Positions 1 to 6,379 of a DNA stretch of 12,166 nt are shown here, piece after piece; within the stretch, counting starts at the first letter, position 1; the number at the start of each line of letters is the position of its first letter. The translations under genes were made by a program, and so were the position numbers. The notes beneath the pieces were generated by a model. The model did no database searches. It saw only the letters and a list, made by a program, of their open reading frames with translations, and had not been told where the DNA came from. This DNA is from Planctomycetaceae bacterium. GTDB taxonomy: Bacteria; Planctomycetota; Planctomycetia; Pirellulales; Thermoguttaceae. Location of the stretch: contig JAIRPZ010000045.1 in the NCBI GenBank assembly GCA_031256755.1, forward strand, positions 1 to 12,166, in the 5' to 3' direction.

Positions 1-1338
1 GGTTCCGGTTTGCGGCTGTATATGCGGCATCTTTATCAATTCGCCGTCTCCGAAAATGAAGCCGTGATCATTGAAGGATACCTCGCCAAAAAGAAAGTGA
101 GAATGATTTTTGTACAGAAAGCCGACGGTCAGTGGAATGTCAAACAAGATGTGGACATCACCGATATTCTGGAAGCACCGATTGACGGTATTGCGATGAA
201 CGGGAATTGGCTTGCGATTGATTCGGATGTCCGTTCCAATGCGGTCATTGTGTTTAAGAAAGTGAACGATCAATGGGCGTTTTACAGCAAAATTAACGGC
301 AATTCCAATCAGTTCGGAAATGATTCGTTGCAGTTAAACGGACATTTGCTTCTTATCGGTAATTTTAACGAAGACGGCTGCGGGGCGATATTCTGTTATG
401 ATTTAATCGCCAATCCCCATTTATTGAAACAAAAAATAACGCCGCCGAAAGAATTATACCGCGAAGGCGGCTTGGGAACAGGATTCGGCATAAGAATCCT
501 ATCGAAAGACAATTTATTAGCCGTTTGCGATTCAGGAGCAGAATTCACAAATGAAGAAATAAAAAAATATAACATTACAGACCAATCCGGCACAAAAATA
601 AACGATAAAGAATTACCGGTCGGCAGACCTTCCGTTTTGATTTTTGAAAAAAACAAAAAAGAGGAGTGGGTTTTTAAGCAGGATTTGTTTTATGCTCTTC
701 CGCATCCGCCGAATGGGATTTTGCGGTCGGAGGAAGGCAGCATTGTCTGTTTCGGCGAATCAGCATTATCAAATCACTCGTTTGCGATAGTGAACAATCA
801 AATCATTTTATATGATCATATTTACTATGTCTTTGCAAAAAACAGCAGCGGTGAATGGGCGTTTCAGTATAAAATACCGCCGCCGTTTCCCCCGTTTTGG
901 AGAAAACAGCGGAAAAAGAACGGAAACATTTTTCTGCACTTTGAACACATGGAAATGGATTCGGTGTATGCCGGACATTTAGATTATCATGGCGGGATCA
1001 CCTTATACAAAATGATAGCCGATGCTCCATGGCAGGCAGTCAATACATTTCTGTTTCATAAAACCCCGGACGATTTTCTTTTAGATACCGAAGGATATGG
1101 TTTATCTTTCCAGATCAGCGGAAATACCGCCGCTGCCTTGTCATGCTGGTTTTTGGACATGAAAAATAAAACCGATGATAAGCCGGTTTGTACCGGAAAA
1201 ATCAGCATTTATGAAATTTCGTCTGCGGGAAAACCCTGCTGTGTGTTTCAAATGGAAGCATGGGATAACGGTCTTCTTCGTCCTTGTCCGGCGGATTTGA
1301 AGAGTGATGCAAAGTCCGATATAATGAATAACAAATAA
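1..1338 (+). CDS. FG-GAP-like beta-propeller protein, 5' truncated by the window edge
   Basis: The reading frame is open from base 1, so the true start lies upstream; the TTG at 10 is merely the first possible start inside the window. About 445 residues are visible. They contain about seven repeats of a beta-strand motif of the form hydrophobic-x-F-x-K-x(3-5)-G/E-W-x-(F/V): examples are 'FVQKADGQWNVKQD', 'VIVFKKVNDQWAFYSKI', 'VLIFEKNKKEEWVFKQDL' and 'YYVFAKNSSGEWAFQYKI'. They alternate with 'GNWLAI', 'GHLLLIGNFNEDGCGAIF' and 'NLLAVCDSG' segments. This spacing resembles the FG-GAP/integrin-alpha type repeats of bacterial beta-propellers, which usually work in binding on the cell surface or in the periplasm. 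No enzymatic motif was seen. The export signal, if any, is outside the window. The gene is more AT-rich than its neighbours, especially around 540-660. It ends 172 bp before the convergent mqnC. The fold is moderately supported; the function is unknown. Confidence 0.6.
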   Translation, partial: GSGLRLYMRHLYQFAVSENEAVIIEGYLAKKKVRMIFVQKADGQWNVKQDVDITDILEAPIDGIAMNGNWLAIDSDVRSNAVIVFKKVNDQWAFYSKINGNSNQFGNDSLQLNGHLLLIGNFNEDGCGAIFCYDLIANPHLLKQKITPPKELYREGGLGTGFGIRILSKDNLLAVCDSGAEFTNEEIKKYNITDQSGTKINDKELPVGRPSVLIFEKNKKEEWVFKQDLFYALPHPPNGILRSEEGSIVCFGESALSNHSFAIVNNQIILYDHIYYVFAKNSSGEWAFQYKIPPPFPPFWRKQRKKNGNIFLHFEHMEMDSVYAGHLDYHGGITLYKMIADAPWQAVNTFLFHKTPDDFLLDTEGYGLSFQISGNTAAALSCWFLDMKNKTDDKPVCTGKISIYEISSAGKPCCVFQMEAWDNGLLRPCPADLKSDAKSDIMNNK

Positions 1339-1510
1339 AAAACCTGATCCGTTTCGTTTTTTTATCCTTTTCGAGCGATATTTTCGAGTGTGGCTTGACT
1401 GCAATTTCACCGCACGTGTACAAAAAAATTCAGCCAATTCTTCAATCATCATAAGGAATCGTTGCAGAACAATGCGAATCTTTCTGTTTTTTGATTTTGC
1501 GCAGACATTT

Positions 1511-2560
1511 TTACTTGCCGAAGATTTTGCCGCCGTTTTTACCGCTGCCCCGCCGTTGCGGTTCGTATCCTGCCGCTTTGATCGATTCGCAAAAAGCCGC
1601 TTCAGTAGAACGAAAAACGGTTCCTGCCGCTGCCACGACATTTTCTTCGATCATAATGCTGCCTAAATCGTTTGCTCCGAAAGACAACCCCAGTGTACCG
1701 ATGGGCAGCCCTTGTGTCACCCAACTTGATTGGATTGTCGGAAAATTATCGAGAAACAGCCGCGAAACCGCAAGAAACCGCAGGTATTCAGCACTGCTGG
1801 TCTTTCTCCGGTCTGCCAGTTTCGTATTGCCGGGCTGAAATGTCCATGGGATAAATGCCGTGAATCCGCCGGTTTCATCCTGTAAATCCCGCAGTTTGTC
1901 AAGATGTTCAAGCCGTTCTTGCACAGTTTCGATTTGTCCGAACATCATCGTTGCCGAACTGCGTCCGCCGAGTTGGTGCCAAATCCGGCAGACGTTGAGC
2001 CAGCGGTCGGCTGATGCTTTGTTCGGACTCACGATTTGCCTGACACGGTCAACAAGAATTTCTGCACCGCCGCCGGGCAGCGAACCAAGACCGGCAGACC
2101 GGAGACGTTTCAGCACCGTTTTTTCCGGTAAGTGAAACTGATCAGCAAAATAAACAATTTCGGTCGGGCTGAAACCGTGAATATTGACACTTGGAAAATG
2201 TTCTTTGATTGTCCGCAGTATGTTTTCGTACCATTCAAGCGGCAGCGAAGGATGCAAGCCGCCTTGCAGCAGAATTTGCCTGCCGCCGAGTTCAACCGTT
2301 TCCGCAGTTTTTTGCAGCAGCGTTGCGTGGTCGAGGACGTAGGCATCGGGATCGGTTTCGTTCCGGCAGAAAGCACAAAACCGGCATTGACTTACACAAA
2401 CATTGGTATAGTTGATGTTCCGTTCAACGTTGTAAGTCCGTACATTTCCGGGGTATCGTTTTTGGACGGCGGCATCGGCTTCTTTGCCGAGCGAGGGCAA
2501 AGAAGCCGTTTTCAGCATTTCAAGGGCATCGGCTTTTGTCAGTCGGGACATAGATGTCAT
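1511..2560 (-). CDS. mqnC: Cyclic dehypoxanthinyl futalosine synthase (radical SAM), menaquinone futalosine pathway
   Basis: MqnC is the radical SAM enzyme that cyclises dehypoxanthine futalosine in the chorismate-futalosine route to menaquinone. Counting from the ATG at 2560 (349 aa, normal for the family), the [4Fe-4S] motif is C55-x3-C59-x2-C62, in 'NYTNVCVSQCRFCAF'. Family-typical blocks follow: 'LQGGLHP', 'HGFSPTEI', 'GLGSLPGGGAEIL', 'ATMMFGQIET', 'LQDETGGFTAFIPWTFQP', 'SWVTQG' and 'GANDLGSIMIEENVV'. The frame stays open upstream to 2704, but that extension is not family-like. The ATG at 2560 or the one at 2551 ('MSRLTKADALEML') is the likely start; 2560 is preferred because a short upstream ORF ends on it as ATGA. 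No other mqn gene is in the window, so the pathway is scattered here. The gene is divergent from the DJ-1-like gene and convergent with the propeller gene. Family assignment is secure. Confidence 0.95.
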   Translation of the reverse strand: MTSMSRLTKADALEMLKTASLPSLGKEADAAVQKRYPGNVRTYNVERNINYTNVCVSQCRFCAFCRNETDPDAYVLDHATLLQKTAETVELGGRQILLQGGLHPSLPLEWYENILRTIKEHFPSVNIHGFSPTEIVYFADQFHLPEKTVLKRLRSAGLGSLPGGGAEILVDRVRQIVSPNKASADRWLNVCRIWHQLGGRSSATMMFGQIETVQERLEHLDKLRDLQDETGGFTAFIPWTFQPGNTKLADRRKTSSAEYLRFLAVSRLFLDNFPTIQSSWVTQGLPIGTLGLSFGANDLGSIMIEENVVAAAGTVFRSTEAAFCESIKAAGYEPQRRGSGKNGGKIFGK

Positions 2561-2598
2561 TGTACGGCTTGCGGACAATAAATACAGCCCTGCTTCAT
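2557..2598 (-). CDS. Candidate 13-codon leader ORF coupled to mqnC
   Basis: On the minus strand an ATG at 2598-2596 opens a 13-residue ORF, MKQGCIYCPQAVQ, that stops with TGA at 2559-2557. This TGA overlaps the mqnC ATG (2560-2558) as ATGA, a layout typical of translational coupling. A good Shine-Dalgarno, GGGAG at 2608-2604, lies 5 nt before its ATG, whereas mqnC itself has no clear ribosome-binding site directly upstream. The peptide has two cysteines (C5 and C8). The leader is in a different frame from mqnC. It could be a real coupled leader peptide, or a chance ORF whose ribosome-binding site serves an unrecognised start. Unproven. Confidence 0.4.
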   Translation of the reverse strand: MKQGCIYCPQAVQ

Positions 2599-2603
2599 TG
2601 AAT

Positions 2604-2608
2604 CTCCC
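2604..2608 (-). promoter_or_regulatory. Ribosome-binding site of the mqnC leader ORF
   Basis: GGGAG on the minus strand (CTCCC on the plus strand), 5 nt upstream of the leader ATG at 2598 and about 43 nt upstream of the mqnC ATG. It is too far from mqnC to serve it directly, which is the argument for coupling through the leader. Confidence 0.5.
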
Positions 2609-2649
2609 TCTTTTTAGAGTTATGGTAAACGAGTAAGAATCCGGCTTTC

Positions 2650-2677
2650 TTGACTTTTGTCCGCAAAATATTATCAT
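2650..2677 (+). promoter_or_regulatory. Candidate sigma70-type promoter for the DJ-1-like gene
   Basis: TTGACT at 2650-2655 and TATCAT at 2672-2677 each match five of six consensus bases and are 16 bp apart. They would start transcription near 2684, leaving a leader of about 48 nt before the ATG at 2732. A 15-bp palindrome lies immediately downstream. This is consensus matching by eye only. Confidence 0.35.
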
Positions 2678-2688
2678 AAATAAATCAT

Positions 2689-2703
2689 TGAACAATTTGT
2701 TCA
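2689..2703. promoter_or_regulatory. 15-bp perfect palindrome, candidate operator
   Basis: TGAACAATTTGTTCA consists of 7-bp perfect inverted arms around a central T. It sits in the intergenic region between the divergent mqnC and DJ-1-like genes, just after the candidate promoter at 2650-2677. Size and place suit a dimeric repressor site, but no regulator gene is nearby to support this. Confidence 0.35.
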
Positions 2704-2731
2704 TTTTGTTGACTTAACTTTTTGAAAATCT

Positions 2732-3259
2732 ATGAAGAAAAAAATTGCGGTTGTTGCTGTGAATCCGGTCAACGGATTCGGTTTATTTCAGTATCTTGAA
2801 ACTTTTTTTGAAAATCAAATTCCTTACCGTACATTCGCCGTTGCCGAAACAGCGGACATCAGGACGAATTCGGGAATTCCGCTGCAACTGGACGGAACAA
2901 TCTCGGATTTGAAAGGGCATGAAAAGGAATACCGTGCGCTGGTTTTTGCCTGCGGCGATGCGATGCCGTCTTTTATGAAAGAGGCGGAAAAACCGTACAA
3001 CCAAACATTGCTGGCTGTGATCAGAGCGTTTGATGAGCAGAAGAAAATCCTTGCCGGTCATTGTGCGGCCGCGTTGTTGTTTGAAGCGGCAGAAGCCGGT
3101 GTCGGTAAACGTATGGCGGTGCATCCGTATGCGAGAAAATTTCTTCAAAAAGGTACGGCTGCCGATGAAAAAACAGCGATTGACGGCTATTTGTACACGG
3201 CAGAGACGGAACATGCGCTTGCGCTGCTGTTGCCGGAGATCGTAAATGTGCTGAAGTGA
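2732..3259 (+). CDS. DJ-1/PfpI (ThiJ) superfamily protein
   Basis: The 175-aa protein has the length and order of a single DJ-1/PfpI domain. It has an N-terminal beta strand 'KKIAVVAVNPV', a 'YRALVFACGDAMPSF' segment at about 67-81 in the place of the family's 'D-x-L-V-x-P-G-G' strand, and the nucleophile-elbow-like 'GHCAAALLFEAAEAGVGKRM' at 109-128. C111 would be the conserved cysteine. H131 in 'AVHP' matches the family's 'T-H-P' position, and the C-terminal 'DGYLYTAETEHALALLLPEI' is also typical. Members include glyoxalases, deglycase-like and chaperone proteins, PfpI peptidases and amidotransferase-like enzymes. The acidic residue normally near the N-terminus that tunes the cysteine is not evident: 'NPVNGFGLF' has none, and the first nearby acid is E23. 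No Shine-Dalgarno was seen before the ATG. It is a single-gene unit between divergent mqnC and the convergent UPF0210 gene. The substrate cannot be predicted. Confidence 0.8.
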   Translation: MKKKIAVVAVNPVNGFGLFQYLETFFENQIPYRTFAVAETADIRTNSGIPLQLDGTISDLKGHEKEYRALVFACGDAMPSFMKEAEKPYNQTLLAVIRAFDEQKKILAGHCAAALLFEAAEAGVGKRMAVHPYARKFLQKGTAADEKTAIDGYLYTAETEHALALLLPEIVNVLK

Positions 3260-3290
3260 TCCGTAAAGGTTCATTGCAAGGCATTAAAAG

Positions 3291-3325
3291 TTGCGGGCTG
3301 CCTGTTTTTGCAGGCGGCTCCGCAA
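3291..3325. terminator. Long hairpin between convergent genes, likely terminator
   Basis: TTGCGGG-CTGCCTG pairs with CAGGCGG-TCCGCAA around the loop TTTTTG, giving about 14 pairs with two G-T pairs and one bulged C (3318). It lies between the stops of the DJ-1-like gene (3259) and the UPF0210 gene (3353). Read on the minus strand it is followed by CTTTTAA, a short T tract, so it probably ends UPF0210 transcription. On the plus strand there is no T tract. Confidence 0.6.
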
Positions 3326-3352
3326 ACCGCACCGGTCATTTTGCAACAGATA

Positions 3353-4771
3353 CTAATTCCCCAATGATTGCAGCGGGGCGGGAATGCGTCCGCCGAAACG
3401 GACAAACTCTGTACTCGCACCGCCGTTGCGAACTTCCAGCACCGGTGAAGCACCGAACAAACCGCCGAAACTGATTTTGTCTCCCGCCTTCGCCCCCGGT
3501 ACCGGTATCAGCCGCGTTGCGGTGGTCTTGTTGTTGATCACTCCGATAGCCATTTCGTCCGCAATCAATGCCGCTATCGTTTCCGGCGGAGTATCGCCCG
3601 GTATCAATATCATATCCAAACCGACACTGCACACAGCCGTCATGGCTTCCAGTTTTTCCAAACTCAAATGTCCCTGTTCCACGGCATCTGCCAAACAGGA
3701 ATCCTCTGAAACGGGAATGAATGCCCCGCTTAATCCGCCGACAGAACTCGATGCAAACAACCCTCCTTTTTTCACGGCATCGTTCAGCAGGGCGATAGCC
3801 GCTGTTGAACCGGGCGCACCGATGTTCGCTATGCCGAGTGTTTTCAGGATTTCGCCGATACTGTCGCCGATAGTCGGAGTCGGTGCCAGCGAAAGGTCAA
3901 CGATACCGAATTCGGTATTAAGACGCTGTGCCACTTCCCGACCAATGAGTTCACCGACCCGCGTCACCCGAAAACTCGTTATTTTAATCTCTTCAGCCAA
4001 ATCGCCGAGCGTGAGAGGAACCGTAGGACGCATACCTCCTGCTCTTCGACTGTCGTCCGTTTGTCGTCTGCTGCTGATTTTCCGCTGCAAAGCGGAGTTC
4101 ACCACGCCGGGTCCGCTGACTCCGATATTGATGGCGGCTTCGGGTTCGCCCGCTCCCATATAAGCACCCGCCATAAAAGGATTGTCTTCGGGAATGTTTG
4201 CGAACACGACCAGTTTCGCTGCGCCGAACCCTTGCGAGTCGGCAGTGGCCGCCGCAATCTGCGGAATGAGCGAACCGAGTTGGCGGACAGCATCCATATT
4301 GATGCCTGCCTTTCTGGAAGCAACATTAATCGAAGCGCATACCTTGCTGGTCTTTGCCAAAACGGCGGGCAGCGAATCGAGAACGGTTTGTGCGCCGGTC
4401 GAGATGCCTTTCTGCACGAGTGCGGAAAAGCCGCCGACAAAATCGACATGACATTCGGTTGCTGCTTGGTCGAGCGTTTGGGCAAGTTGCAACGCAGTCG
4501 TTTGACCGTGACCGGCAAGAATCGTTGCCGCCGGGGAAATGGCAATGCGTTTATTAGTTACGGGAATTCCGTATTTTTCGGAAACCTCTTCGCAGACGGC
4601 AACGAGATTTCGGGCATGATCCATGATTTTGGCATAGACCTTGCGGCAAAGTTGATCGGAGTGAGAACTTGCGCAGTCATTGAGATTGAGAGCCAGAGTG
4701 ACAGCGCGGACATCGAGATGCTCGTTATGCAGCATCCGTATTGTCGAAAGGATTTCGTCAGTGTGAAGCAT
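3353..4771 (-). CDS. UPF0210 / DUF711 (PFL-like) family protein
   Basis: This is a 472-aa conserved protein of unknown biochemical role. It is recognised by its nearly invariant blocks: 'INVASRKAGINMDAVRQLG', 'FANIPEDNPFMAGAYMGAGE', 'NIGVSGPGVV', 'FRVTRVGELIGREVAQRL', 'EFGIVDLSLAPTPTIGDSI', 'GGLSGAFIPVSED', 'LEKLEAMTAVCSVGLDMI', 'ADEMAIGVINNKTTATRLIP' and the C-terminal 'GGRIPAPLQSL'. Members have a glycyl-radical-enzyme-like (PFL) barrel fold, but no activity is established that I know of. In many bacteria the gene is paired with a small ACT-domain gene (UPF0237); none is adjacent here. Compared with my memory of the family (about 450 aa), there is an insertion of roughly 17 residues at about 228-253, Arg- and Ser-rich ('KISSRRQTDDSRRAGGMR'), between the 'GPGVV' block and the 'FRVTRVGEL' block. 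The start at 4771 is supported by a TATAAT box just upstream. Confidence 0.93.
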   Translation of the reverse strand: MLHTDEILSTIRMLHNEHLDVRAVTLALNLNDCASSHSDQLCRKVYAKIMDHARNLVAVCEEVSEKYGIPVTNKRIAISPAATILAGHGQTTALQLAQTLDQAATECHVDFVGGFSALVQKGISTGAQTVLDSLPAVLAKTSKVCASINVASRKAGINMDAVRQLGSLIPQIAAATADSQGFGAAKLVVFANIPEDNPFMAGAYMGAGEPEAAINIGVSGPGVVNSALQRKISSRRQTDDSRRAGGMRPTVPLTLGDLAEEIKITSFRVTRVGELIGREVAQRLNTEFGIVDLSLAPTPTIGDSIGEILKTLGIANIGAPGSTAAIALLNDAVKKGGLFASSSVGGLSGAFIPVSEDSCLADAVEQGHLSLEKLEAMTAVCSVGLDMILIPGDTPPETIAALIADEMAIGVINNKTTATRLIPVPGAKAGDKISFGGLFGASPVLEVRNGGASTEFVRFGGRIPAPLQSLGN

Positions 4772-4780
4772 AGGATGTCT

Positions 4781-4786
4781 ATTATA
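4781..4786 (-). promoter_or_regulatory. Perfect TATAAT -10 box for the UPF0210 gene
   Basis: ATTATA on the plus strand reads TATAAT on the minus strand. Its last base is 9 nt before the ATG at 4771, so transcription should begin about 2-3 nt upstream of the start codon, giving a nearly leaderless mRNA. No good -35 was found at 16-18 bp. Instead the short inverted repeats at 4787-4805 occupy that region, which suggests activator dependence or a weak promoter. Confidence 0.5.
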
Positions 4787-4805
4787 CTGTTTTTACAGCC
4801 GCTGT
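4787..4805. promoter_or_regulatory. Overlapping inverted repeats abutting the UPF0210 -10 box
   Basis: Three alternating half-sites are present: CTGT at 4787-4790, ACAG at 4795-4798 and CTGT at 4802-4805. They form CTGTTTTTACAG and the perfect 11-bp palindrome ACAGCCGCTGT (4795-4805). The array starts at the base next to the -10 box of the UPF0210 gene and lies about 30 bp upstream of the candidate -35 of the pilMN-like gene, so one protein could affect both. The half-sites are short, so chance is possible. Confidence 0.3.
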
Positions 4806-4835
4806 GAAACAAAAAACCGGCGGCGGGAATGGCTC

Positions 4836-4864
4836 TCGACATTGCCCGGGAAAAAGTGTAGAAT
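4836..4864 (+). promoter_or_regulatory. Candidate promoter giving a leaderless pilMN-rimO transcript
   Basis: TCGACA (4836-4841) and TAGAAT (4859-4864) each match five of six sigma70 consensus bases at the ideal 17-bp spacing. Six bases separate the -10 box from the ATG at 4871, so the expected start site falls on or within a base or two of the start codon. No Shine-Dalgarno would be transcribed, and none is needed if translation is leaderless. Confidence 0.45.
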
Positions 4865-4870
4865 GTCCTC

Positions 4871-6364
4871 ATGACTCGCTGGGTTGCTATCACTTGGGAA
4901 ACCGACCGCCTGTTGTTTCTGTCGGCAAACGTTTTCGGCAAATCAATCTCCTTTGACATTGCGGATACGCTGGACGACCCGAAAAAATTTGCCGATTTCG
5001 CCGCAAAACACCATTTGGCAAAAGCCGAAACCGTCGTGATCCTGAACCGATCCGATGTTGAAGTCCGGTCCATGGTCTTTCCTCCGTCGCCGCCGGACGA
5101 CGTGCCGGAAATGGTCAAGTTTCAGGCGGGAAGAGAATTCACGCATTACGAACCTGCGTCTCCGCTGGACTTTTTCGTAACCAGCAAATTGGAAAATGTT
5201 TCCCGAAGCACACTTTTTCCGGCATTGAAGTCCGCTGAAACCGTTCCAACCGGCGCACCGAAACATTTATTAGCGTCCACACTGCGTCTGCATACGTTCC
5301 AAAAGATCAAGGACTTTTGCAGTGAACAAAACCTGAATTTACGGCATGTCGTTTTGCGTCCGTGTGCCGCCGCCGCACTTTGGCAGCATTCCGGCAGAAC
5401 AGAAATAAACCGGTCGGCACTGCTCGTAGAATTGGACAAATTGGAAACATCGCAAACCGTTGTCTTTCAAGGCGAACCGGTTTTTATGCGGTCGCCGAAG
5501 ATTCACCGCCCGCAGGACATCAGCAATCCTGATTTTGCCGCCTGTCTGCTTGCTGAATTAAAACGGACACGAATTGCGGTGCGGAATGAAATCGAAGGCA
5601 TTAACGTTGACGAAGTCGTCCTTTTCGGCAGCGGAAGACCATTTGAATCGCTTGCCGGACAATTAGCCGCAGGACTTGATATGCCGGTTCATTTATTTGA
5701 TCCGCAAAAGGGACTCACCGTGAAAACGGAATCGGCAGACGAAAAATTTGCGGCTTTGTTCGGGGCCATCGTTCAAGCCGTCAGAAAAGAGCCGATGCAG
5801 ATCGACTTCTGTAATCCGAAAAAACGGAAAGAAAACAGAGGCAAACGCACTCTGATCACCGGTATTGCGGCGGCAGTGCTGCTTTTTGTTACCGGTCTTT
5901 TTGGTTATGCATTTTATCAGCGGCTGGTTTTGCAAAGCGAGGTCAGGGAATTATCCAAGCAATCGGCAGAATTGGAACAAAAAGCCGGCGGAATTGCGGC
6001 ACAGCAAAAACAACTCGATGCCGTTGAAACGTGGCTTGCCGACAAAATCGACTGGTTTGAACAACTCGATTGGTTAAGCACGCACGCCTTGCCTGCTCAA
6101 GATATGATGATCACCGATTTTGTGATTTCGGCGGCAAACGGCGGATCAATGAAATTTACAGCATTATTGAGAGATTCTTCGGTGCTGGCTGCCGCCGAAA
6201 TGAAACTTCGAGACGAAAGCCATAAATTAGAAGTGAAAAATATGCGGGAACTCGCAGACATCAGGGGCAATACCCGGTACCGGTTTCAGTGCAATATGAC
6301 GATCTCGCTGCAAAAACCATCTCCGCACACAGTCCTGCTGCCGAAAGACAAACCGGCACAATAG
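4871..6364 (+). CDS. PilM-PilN-like fusion, type IV pilus / type II secretion-type assembly protein
   Basis: The 497-aa protein joins two parts normally made as separate proteins. Residues 1 to about 300 look like a PilM/GspL-type actin-fold cytoplasmic domain. The clearest block is 'VDEVVLFGSGRPFESLAGQL' followed by 'GLDMPVHLFDP', matching PilM's '(I/V)-x-L-x-G-G-G-A' adenosine-site region. The N-terminal phosphate motif is degenerate ('WVAITWETDRLLFL' rather than 'V-G-I-D-I-G'), so nucleotide binding is doubtful. At 311-316 'IDFCNP' resembles the 'I-N-L-L-P' peptide by which PilN docks on PilM, here placed in cis. A basic stretch (317-326) and one transmembrane helix (about 327-349, 'TLITGIAAAVLLFVTGLFGY') follow, then a predicted coiled coil (about 355-385) and a small periplasmic domain. 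The gene is 15 bp upstream of rimO in the same direction. No other pilus gene is in the window, so its system is unknown. Confidence 0.7.
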   Translation: MTRWVAITWETDRLLFLSANVFGKSISFDIADTLDDPKKFADFAAKHHLAKAETVVILNRSDVEVRSMVFPPSPPDDVPEMVKFQAGREFTHYEPASPLDFFVTSKLENVSRSTLFPALKSAETVPTGAPKHLLASTLRLHTFQKIKDFCSEQNLNLRHVVLRPCAAAALWQHSGRTEINRSALLVELDKLETSQTVVFQGEPVFMRSPKIHRPQDISNPDFAACLLAELKRTRIAVRNEIEGINVDEVVLFGSGRPFESLAGQLAAGLDMPVHLFDPQKGLTVKTESADEKFAALFGAIVQAVRKEPMQIDFCNPKKRKENRGKRTLITGIAAAVLLFVTGLFGYAFYQRLVLQSEVRELSKQSAELEQKAGGIAAQQKQLDAVETWLADKIDWFEQLDWLSTHALPAQDMMITDFVISAANGGSMKFTALLRDSSVLAAAEMKLRDESHKLEVKNMRELADIRGNTRYRFQCNMTISLQKPSPHTVLLPKDKPAQ

Positions 6365-6369
6365 GGAGA
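6364..6369 (+). promoter_or_regulatory. Ribosome-binding site of rimO
   Basis: GGGAGA overlaps the last base of the pilMN-like stop codon (TAG, 6362-6364) and lies 10 nt before the rimO ATG at 6380. It supports that start and an operon with the upstream gene. Confidence 0.55.
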
Positions 6370-6379
6370 ACAAGATTGT

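Noticed and set aside
1339..1510. Terminator between the propeller gene and mqnC
   Set aside because: T runs are present near 1359-1367, but the only nearby inverted repeat has 4-bp arms.
2709..2736. TTGACT at 2709-2714 with TATGAA 16 bp later as a promoter
   Set aside because: The -10 would cover the start codon of the DJ-1-like gene at 2732, so it could not give a full-length mRNA; the pair at 2650-2677 fits better.
3384..4807. Long plus-strand open frames (259 and 248 codons) opposite the UPF0210 gene
   Set aside because: They are antisense frames of a strongly conserved gene; their translations show no family features and follow from its codon pattern.
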